A DNA stretch of 64,000 nucleotides from Astrocystis sublimbata (taxonomy: Eukaryota > Ascomycota > Sordariomycetes > Xylariales > Xylariaceae): positions 434,001 through 498,000 of the forward strand of contig JAJNNY010000005.1 of NCBI GenBank assembly GCA_022453515.1. Reading direction: 5' to 3'. Numbering within the stretch: the stretch's first letter is position 1; each line of letters starts with the position of its first letter. Made by a program: the position numbers and the translations under genes. Shown here one piece after another: positions 56,065 to 64,000 of the stretch. The notes below the pieces were generated by a model that was not told the origin of the DNA, did not search any database, and saw only the letters and a program-made list of their open reading frames with translations.

Positions 56065-56626
56065 GATTTCTTATCATCCAGTTGAGTTACGTGACCTACA
56101 TATGTGGTCCTGCAATTACTTTTACCGAGGCGATATATAGAAAGCGAGCAATTGTGTAGCCAAGGCTCTTGTTGGGAGAGTGCGTCAATGTCCATACGTT
56201 TCGATGATATATATCCCATTTTCGTGGCTTGTTCAATGAAGTCTTCTTCCTTTTGACGAGTTCGATATTCGAGTATATTTCAAGGGTAAACCTTGTGATA
56301 TGATTTATAGACAGCGCCTCTGTAAACTTTGTTTGCAATTGTCTTGTAGGCAGATAGGTTATTGATATAGTCGACGTCCTTCATACTCCCGTCAATGCTC
56401 ATGCTTATGCTCATGCTCATGCCTCGTGCGCGCTTCGAGTGTTAAACAACGTCATCTGAATCGCACAAATTCCTTTTCACAAACACCACCAACGCCCACC
56501 TAAAATCATGAATCGTTCTCCAAACAAGAGCCCATTTATGCATCCACATACGCCATGCCATGGCTGAGCATCCATCCATCTCCCCGCCGCCCGGCAACCA
56601 ACAAACCAACCGACGTCTTCGTTGAC
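56065..56626. other. Convergent spacer with a short GCTCAT repeat
   Basis: About 560 bp between the AMP-binding-like gene and MCM5. Short repeated GCTCATGC units lie at 56396-56422. No gene was recognised. Confidence 0.5.
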
Positions 56627-58923
56627 TTAAGCGCCGTTCCGATAGACCTGCGACCCCTGATTCCTGAACATAATCGTGTCCTTCCTCTGGAGGACCATCA
56701 GAGCTCTATTCAGACTCTGTTCGCTGAACCCTTTTCCTTCGACCATCTCGCGTCTCAGGGAAGCCAGACTCGTGCTCCACCCAATAGGTAGTCGTCTTCT
56801 CAGCTCGGCCTCGAGACGCATGGCTTCCTCGTTTAGTTCTTTGCTTCCCTGGCTCGAGCCCTGGTTCACGGCGTCCATGGTCGAGCACAGGAACAGCCGG
56901 ATCGCCTCGTCGACGTGCTCGTCTGTGGCCACGGGGGATAGCGTCAATTTTGCGAGCGCTTCCGTGATGCGCACGATGGCTTCGAGTTGGCGCACGGTGA
57001 TGGGAATAGAGGATCGAGAGTTCGCTTCGAGCTCGGACGCGTGCACTTGCCGCCGGATGGAGACGAAGTGCGACGATAGCTTTTCGGCGGCTTCAGGTGA
57101 GAGGCGCGGGGCGCAGCGTCTGCGATTTTCAGTTAACATTCTGTGAGACTTGACGAGATTGAACAGCGAAAGGATAGAAACTTGGACTTACGACTTGCAG
57201 TATGATAGATACCGCCGCATCTTGGCTACCGGAACCTCGCCCTCAACCTGCTCCTCGATCCCACGCCCGCCCATGTGGATACCCATGACGTGCTTGGCAA
57301 TGCGCTCGTCCTTCTCGCGGGTATGTTCGTCCTTGACGATGAAGATCATGTCGAAACGTGACAGGATGGTGGTCTGGAAGTCGATGTTCTCGCCGGGCGT
57401 CTTCATGTCGTCGTAGCGCCCGAAGATGGGGTTCGCGGCCGCCAGGACGGATGTTCGCGCGTTCAGGATGGTGGTGATGCCGGCCTTGGCGATCGAGATG
57501 GTTTGCTGTTCCATGGCCTCGTGAATGGCGACCCGGTCTTCGTCGCGCATCTTGTCGAACTCATCGATACATACAACGCCGCCGTCTGCGAGCACCATGG
57601 CACCGCCCTCGAGGTAGAACTCGCGCGTTGACTGGTCGCGTTGCACGGACGCCGTCAGACCAGCTGCGGAGGAACCCTTGCCGGAGGTGTAGATGGAGAT
57701 GGGCGCTGCTTTCTCGACGAACTTTAATAATTGCGATTTGGCTGTTCCGGGATCACCGAGAAGGAGGACATTGATGTCACCTCTCAGTTTCATGCCGTCA
57801 GGGAGGATCTTCTTCGACCCGCCAAGCAGCAGACATAGAATGGCTTTCTTGATGTCTCTGTTTCCGTAGATAGAGGGAGCGATACAGTCGGCCATGACGC
57901 TGTAGAGGTCTGGCCGTCTGCTGAGCTCAAGGAAGTCTTGCTCCTCCTCTTCCGAAAATGTAGCATTGCCCTTCGCGGTGGAGTCTACGTCTGTCTGGAT
58001 ACCCACAGCTCGAAGGTAAGGGGTTCGGATGGCTACAGCACCGCCCGTGGAAGAGTTCTTGGATCCCTTGCTCTGGTAGATGGAGAAGATGCCCATAACG
58101 GTACACCTTGAGCCGGGGACGACTCTGTTGGTCAAGTAGCGGTCTGCGGAGATCAGGACATGTCTCGGTAGCTCTCCGACAGGGACCTGGTCAGGGGCCT
58201 CCTGGAGCTTGACAATTTGCTGGTCGACGAACCGGGACTTCTCGTGGAGGACGAAATAAGGGTCGAGAGGGCACTTCTCGGCTGGGTCGTTGGGCGCACG
58301 CTGGCGGCCGCACTGGCGTGGCAGAGTGACGCCAGTGAAGCCGCCGAGGATAGGAAGGACTTGGGTGTGCAAGCAACTCCGGCACTGGATGTTCAGCTCA
58401 GTGGCCTTGGAAGACATGACAGAAGCGCCAATCACAATGCCCGAGACCCTAACCAGACGGGCGATGGTCTCGGAGTCGAGATTCCGTATCGAGACATCTT
58501 CGGCGGTGCTGTGGAGGAGGAGCTGGTGTTCGGGGATCTCGGCGGTGGGGTTGTTGGGGAAGACGATGCGATGGGTGCACTTCCTCAGCGCATTCTCGAA
58601 CTGTCGGGCGTTAGTGGCGCATGCTCGGCATGGCACTGGATGCAGCAGGTTGGACGCACCAGAGGGATGATCTCGGTGGGCTCGGTGACCAGGCGGTGGG
58701 CCAGCTCCTCGTTGAACTTGATGAGGTCGGTGATGTTGACATCGCAGCAAAACCTCTTGAGTAAAGCATTTTCGCGTAGCTGGTCTCTGTATACGAAGAT
58801 GTTGTCGTGTCTGAATTGCAAGATGAAGTTGATCAGCTGCTCCTGGAGCTGCAGCCGGCTGTCCTCGTTCGGACCTGAGCTGCTCTGGAAGACGGAGACG
58901 GAGTAGACGGATTGGCGATCCAT
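56627..58923 (-). CDS. MCM5: MCM5 replicative helicase subunit
   Basis: Exons in descending order are 58923-58660, 58600-57192 and 57119-56627, giving 721 residues, the usual MCM5 length. The N-terminal domain has a zinc-finger-like CRSCL...CGRQ...CPLDPYF. The AAA+ core has Walker [10 protein letters not shown], Walker B CIDEFDKM, sensor region [12 protein letters not shown] and arginine finger SRFDMIF. The C-terminal winged-helix part follows [20 protein letters not shown]. Within the Mcm2-7 hexamer, Mcm5 lies next to Mcm2 and forms the gate side; the complex unwinds DNA at origins and forks. Introns are short, and the splice phases at YLSYCKS|RCAPRLS agree. Confidence 0.96.
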
Positions 58924-59907
58924 CTTGCCAGCGTCTTGGGGCTGTTCTATGGGAACTGATGGGAACTATTATACGGCGTGATTGTCGGGGGTGTCGGGGG
59001 TTTCAACAGTCGTCACAGACTTGGTGGGAGGTGGAGGTGGTGGTGGGATTGCTGTTTGAGGGGCTGTTGGACGGGGGACAGCGATGGGGATAGTGGATAA
59101 GATTTAATTGACTTTGGCGCGTTTCGGGTCAAGCAACGCGCGATAAATCGCGGTATCAGCAAAGCGCGTTGAGTGCTTGCAGATGCGCTATGCCTCAATG
59201 AGCAACCAATCCTCGACCAAAGTACCTCGATACCTCGACATCAAGACAGCTGTCACGTGCCAGGCTGCTACGAGAGCTAATCAGACGAAGGGCTAGAGTG
59301 GGTACCTAGGTGTTCTCGAACACCTGTGTAGGATTGGAAGCAAGCGCCTGCACGTACCTCCTCGTTCCGGGTGAGGCCCGCGAGCTCCCCTTACCTTACG
59401 GGCTGTAACCACTGTATCCAAGCCGTGTCCGGTTCAAGCCGAGCCTTTGCGACAGATGTCCATACTTCCAACAAGTTCAAGGTTGCAGCTTGCCCATCCA
59501 TGCATAGCAACCACCAATCGCCAACTTTCAACTTTTGCATTGCACAGCAAGGCCGCACCCAAAACCATACACCCGCCCGTGAACCAAGCCCTGTCCAAGC
59601 TACACGTCTATCTTACGTCTGCAAGCTACTTAGGTACCTAAGCTAGGTGCTCGCTCTCCTTTCCCGAACGCTCGCTCTCGTACGCAGAACATCGAATCGC
59701 CAAAACCTGCTCAAGCTTGCTCAACCCTTGGTCCCGAACCTCGAGAGAAGACATCGCCCTTGCGCTCCGGGGCATCCAATAGCTGGCCGCCTCCTGCGCC
59801 GCTATGCTTCCTCGGTAGCCCTCCGCGAGCCTTCTCGATCCCCCGATCGGCCTCTTCTTCTCCCACTCTGCTCGCCCCTGCTCAGCTGGCCCGGTTGCGA
59901 CGCCACC
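58924..59907. other. Divergent promoter region MCM5 / VPS54
   Basis: About 980 bp between two divergent housekeeping genes. TACCTAGGTG lies at 59303-59312 and TTAGGTACCTAAGCTAGG near 59630-59647. The long open frame that starts at 59647 in the VPS54 phase is taken as 5' UTR, because the good ATG context and conserved start lie at 59908. Confidence 0.55.
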
Positions 59908-62900
59908 ATGCCCTCCAACTCTGCAGCGCGTAAATCGGTGGACAGCCTTTCGCCGTGGTCCCCGAATTCTGCTACCGAGTTTCCCTTCCATCGCCAATCC
60001 GCGACCTCCCACCCCTACCCCAAGATCCGCCGAGGCTCGACCGCGAGCTCCATCCATTCCGTCGGCGGCCAGCTCGACACCTCCTCCGGCACCTTATCCC
60101 ACGCTGTCTTGGAGACTGGCCAGAACGCCATATCCACCCTGCTCCAGCCGCCTATTGTTCGGACTGGCTTGCAGCCCCATACGGCCGCCCCAGCATCCAG
60201 CACCCACAAGCCACCCACCGCGAGGGACATCCCGCCCGTCACCCTGACCAACGTGCCCCATGTCGACGCTTCCGAGTTCAAGCCATACCTCGCCGAGGTC
60301 GGCGCGTTGTACGAACAGCTACGGCGCATGCGCGAGAGCGATGAAGATGCGAATGACCACGCCTTCGGAAGTGCCAGGACCGAGGAATCAGCAGCACCGA
60401 AAGACGACGGCCATCTACGACCGGGAAGAAGAACTTCGTCTCTCACGCGGCCGACATCATCCGGTTCTGGTCGCTCCGTGTCGCCCATGGATTCTCCCCC
60501 GCGCAGAGCACCGGTAAGCAGGAGGTCCAGCTCAGGTTACGGTCGCAAACAAGCCCATGGGCCGCCTCCTCTGTCCACCATTCCGAATGTTTACTTCGAC
60601 GACGGGTTCCATCTTGAGAACCCCCGTACATTTGATATTGTAAGCGAGAAATCAGACGTCGTCCCGCCAGCGGCAGATAACAAGCAGGCAAACGGTCACG
60701 CCCCAGTACCTCGCAAGGCGCTCGCTACAAATGCAATCTTACAGGAGAAGCTTTCATGGTACATGGATACAGTAGAGATGCATCTCATATCATCCATTTC
60801 CACCGCCTCAACCACATTTTTCACCGCCCTGGGTTCGTTGAAGGAGCTCCATTCCGAAGCCTCAGAATCGGTTGAACGGATTGCGACGTTACGGAAAGAA
60901 CTGCAGTCGCTTGACCATGAAATTGCGACCGGAGGGCTCGAAATTGTACAAAAGCAGCAACGCCGTGAGAATCTACAGCAGTTGAATGATGCTGTAAGAC
61001 AACTGGAAATGGTTGTCGAGTCTGTAGCAACATGCGAGAACCTAGTCGAGGCAGGAGACCTGCAAAGGGCCTTGGACAGCATCGACGACGTGGAAAATCT
61101 GATTGCAGGCCGGGGCTCAGCCAAACCTTCCGGTAAAGACAGTCCAGGCCCACTACAGCTGCGCGACTTGAGGGATGCCGTCGCGCTTCAGGGGGTCAAC
61201 GATGACCTTGCTACTTTGCGTTTCCGCGTTGGCAAAGCCTACGAAGCAAGATTCCTCGAGATTCTCCTAGGAGACTTGAGACGACATGTAGACGAGATCT
61301 CTACCAAAGAAGTCCTGTCGCGCTGGAGTAGTGCCGCAATGCGGTCTCGTGGTGGCCAGAATAGAGATTCATCGATTATCCCGGCTTATTTGGCCAAGAC
61401 CGAGGATCTTCGCTCTCAGCTGCTATCTGCATTGGTCGGCCTGCATCGATCAAAACACCTCTCCATTGCCATTGCCTCATACCGAGAAGTGGTGTTGAAG
61501 GAGGTCCGGACTTTGGTAAAGAAACCGCTGCCGACCTCACATGACGATGATAACGAATCCATGATGTCTGTCTCCACAGTAAGTTCCAAGCGTTTGACGC
61601 AGCAAGAAAAGTCGAGCATACTCGCACGCAATCTGCGTTCTTTAGACGAACAAGACGCCGAAGAACTTTTCACCAAAATGTACGTCAGTGTTACCGAAAC
61701 ACTACGAAGACTCAATACCCAGGTCAAAGTGCTGTTTGATGCCGCCAGCTCGATTGGCCAGACACCAAGTTCCGCCAGCGATCGCTCACCTGCTGGGCTG
61801 AAGTCGCCACCTCTTAACAGCGCCAATCGCGATATACAAGAAGACATACACATGACCATGGATATGAACAATCTCCTCGGCCAGGCTGTTGATCTCTCCC
61901 AAGAGAAGATTGTAAAGGTCCTCCGTGTGCGAACGGAACAAAGTACTCGATTACCATTAGTACCGTTCTTGAGATACTTTACCCTCAACCTCTATTTTGC
62001 CAATGAATGTGAATCTATATCCGGTAGGAGCGGTACGCCCTTGAAGACGGTGGTCAATACCCATATCAAAGACTTCATCCAAGCACATGGTGATGCGGAA
62101 AAACAGAAGCTTGCTCAAGCCATGGAGTCGGATCAGTGGAGCGCCAAGGATTTCACGGAAACCAACAACGCTCTCCTCAACGATGTCCTAGAATGCAGTA
62201 CTAAGGATGCTCAATCTTGGACGGAAGGTAATCAAATATGGGTCCCGCTTTCAGAGGTTCAGAAAGCTCAGGAAGCCAAAGCCAATGGTCGACCCAGGGC
62301 GGAATCAAACGGAACATCAAAGGAGAAGATCAGAAGTGCCATCATAGATTCAGAGCCTTTCATAATACCCAACCCTGCCATTCTATGCCTCGAGGGCATG
62401 ACGCACTTCTTACATCTCGTCACTGGAATCCCGTCTATGGCATCAGACATATCCTCTTCCCTCGTTTCTTATCTCCAACTCTTCAATTCAAGGTGTACCC
62501 AGCTCATCCTCGGCGCTGGCGCGATGAAGTCCGCTGGCCTGAAGAACATCACTACCAGACATCTTGCTCTCGCCTCCCAAGCATTGGCATTTATATCTAC
62601 GCTTATTCCACACGTCCGGGAGTTCGTGCGCCGGCACGCCGGATCGGGCCCACACGTCAACAATGCTAGCGTCGCGACTCTGATGGGCGAGTTTGACAAG
62701 GTTAGGCGTCTCTTCCAGGAACATCAGAACCACATCTACGACAAGCTCGTCGAGATCATGAGCGGTCGGGCTGCTACCCATGCCAAGACGATTAAGGGCA
62801 TACAGTGGGACCAGGAGACCGAGGCAAAGGTGAACGTGTACATGGAGACCTTGGTCAAGGAGACGGTGACGCTGCACCGAGTCCTCACGAAACATCTACC

Positions 62901-63370
62901 TGAGGGTACGGTGAGGCTGATTATGACGCCTGTATTTGACAGCTACAAGAGCCAAATTGGAAAGGCCTTAGAGGGCCTAGAGACGAAGACTGAGACTTCT
63001 ACTACTCGGTAAGCGATGCAGTAGCCCCCTCCACCCCTTTATTCTTTTCTCTACTTCCACCATGGATTTGAACAGCAACGCTAACGCTATGATCAACAGG
63101 ATGGAATCAGACATGGAATATCTCATCGCTCGACTCGGCAAAAACGACGGCTTTGGGGACACGGGCGAGCATCTCCTCAGTATCGTGAAAGCCAAGAAGG
63201 CGGAGCAAGCTGCTGCGGCTGCAAAAGCTGCCCCTCCTGCGGAACAAACAGCCACTCCTGAGAGAAAGGAGAGTGGCGATAGCAAAGATGCTACCACTAA
63301 AGCGGATGGCGCCGCCGATGGTGATGATGCTCCGCCGAAAGCGTCGGCGGATAGTGACTCTTCAAAATAA
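59908..63370 (+). CDS. VPS54: VPS54, GARP-complex tethering subunit, two exons
   Basis: Exons 59908-63008 and 63100-63370, giving 1,123 residues. ATG 59908 has an optimal GCCACCATG context. The N-terminal region is Ser/Pro-rich. A conserved helical VPS54 N-domain follows (LQEKLSWYMDTVEMHLISSI, then LKELHSEASESVERIATLRK). The long middle region and the C-terminal domain include FIPCLEGMTHFLHL-like ILCLEGMTHFLHLVTGIPSM and VTLHRVLTKHLPEG. The intron (63009-63099) has a GTAAGC donor, GCTAAC branch site and CAACAG acceptor. It joins STTR to MESDMEYLIARLGKNDGFGD, a conserved-looking C-terminal helix. Vps54 with Vps51-53 forms GARP, tethering endosome-derived vesicles at the trans-Golgi network. 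Confidence 0.9.
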
Positions 63371-64000
63371 GTGAACGAGGGATGTTAAAGGTTGGGAGTT
63401 GGAAGCTCTTTTTGTTACTTCTTGGAATGCATGGTACGGTTCATACAGCAGTGGAGCTGGCGTTTTTGTTAGACCTTCACTCCAAAAGACGGCTTGTTCT
63501 TTTTGTCGCGGCGTATAGTCGATTAGTCGATTGACCTTAGATGACTATTGTTATGTATGTATATGTGTATGGATGCCCATCCCTTTTGGTACGAATTCAG
63601 GATGGTTGGTAACATGTGTCAGGATCGAACAACTGTGTGTGTATGTGTGTATGTGTGTATGCGTGTGTGTTGAAAGTGTCAAGTTTGAATCCAGGTGATG
63701 GATGGGCTGTTTACATAGACAACACCTCGGAGATACATATGTCGGATTTCGGTGCTAGATTCCTACACATTGTCCAAAGCGCGGACTTTATGTACTCATA
63801 TAGTTTCGACATATCATATTCATCTCGGCTGCTTCATTTGCTGCATACAATAGAATCTGGTTTCGACAGGGTTGTACCAAATCTACACACTCGTAATACG
63901 TGAGCGATTCTGCTGAATTTGATTTTGGGCTATAGTGTATACCAGGATTCCTGTTGTCTTTTCGGCAGATTACGTCGAGACCAATCTTGAGAAATGTCTT
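63371..64000. other. 3' flank of VPS54 with a TG-rich microsatellite
   Basis: About 630 bp to the window edge. TG/TATG repeats lie at 63633-63671. The open frame at 63,616-63,903 starts in this repeat and has no protein-like features. Confidence 0.55.
63633..63671. repeat. (TG)n / TATG microsatellite
   Basis: Alternating TG runs with interspersed TATG in the 3' flank of VPS54. Confidence 0.8.

Noticed and set aside
59647..59907. N-terminal extension of VPS54 from the first in-frame codon
   Set aside because: The extension is unconserved in appearance; 59908 has a much better start context and is followed by the expected Ser-rich start.
63062..63370. Separate small gene downstream of VPS54
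   Set aside because: A canonical intron joins its conserved part to VPS54; the preceding MDLNSNANAMIN is the intron's end.
63616..63903. 95-residue frame at the right edge
   Set aside because: It starts inside a TG microsatellite and has no protein-like pattern.

Overview
The window is nuclear DNA from a filamentous ascomycete fungus (Pezizomycotina). The evidence is the mix of genes (RTT109, MCM5, VPS54, POM34, a THO1/SARNP-type SAP protein, a mitochondrial LeuRS, a DUF7580 protein, a zf-3CxxC protein), monocistronic genes on both strands, and short introns of about 40-95 nt with GT..AG ends and CTAAC/CTGAC-like branch sites. There is one tRNA gene, tRNA-Ala(AGC). I cannot name the genus from the sequence. 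Many introns split the open reading frames, so gene models were rebuilt by joining exons where splice sites, phase and protein-family continuity agree.

Layout. 0-3.3 kb: a peroxisomal enoyl-CoA isomerase-like protein ending in AKL, convergent with a six-exon vanillyl-alcohol-oxidase-type flavoprotein that uses a 23-nt microexon. 3.3-11.8 kb: a long spacer, then a roughly 1,940-residue RhoGEF/PH-like scaffold with internal repeats. 11.8-16.6 kb: a 2.9-kb spacer, then a five-exon cytochrome P450. 16.6-22.3 kb: AT-rich spacers around a four-exon DUF2306-like membrane protein and an intronless 715-residue protein that looks like a nucleotidyltransferase joined to an aminoglycoside-phosphotransferase-type kinase. 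22.3-26.2 kb: a GC-rich inverted repeat, the SAP protein (with a suspicious in-frame TAG), a dUTPase/dCTP-deaminase-fold protein and tRNA-Ala. 27.3-30.5 kb: an unknown acidic-tailed protein and an unknown 9-TM protein.

31-39.6 kb is conserved housekeeping: mitochondrial ribosomal protein mL57 (RNase III fold), the histone acetyltransferase RTT109, a mitochondrial HemK/MTQ1-type release-factor methyltransferase and mitochondrial leucyl-tRNA synthetase. Three of these four act in mitochondrial translation. 40.2-44.7 kb: a zinc alcohol/polyol dehydrogenase and an amino-acid permease. 45.2-52.0 kb is an accessory-looking block: a DUF7580 protein divergent from a C2H2 zinc-finger protein, then a zf-3CxxC protein and a poly-Glu zinc-ribbon protein. 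52.5-63.4 kb: POM34, a membrane-anchored degenerate AMP-binding protein, MCM5 and VPS54, whose last exon can be mistaken for a separate small gene.

The most unusual points are the in-frame stop followed by homologous coding sequence in the SAP-domain gene, the nucleotidyltransferase-kinase fusion, the divergent DUF7580/C2H2 pair, the flavoprotein that seems to lack the covalent-FAD histidine, a uORF whose stop overlaps the main start of the RhoGEF-like gene, and the repeated intergenic palindrome TACCTAGGTA.
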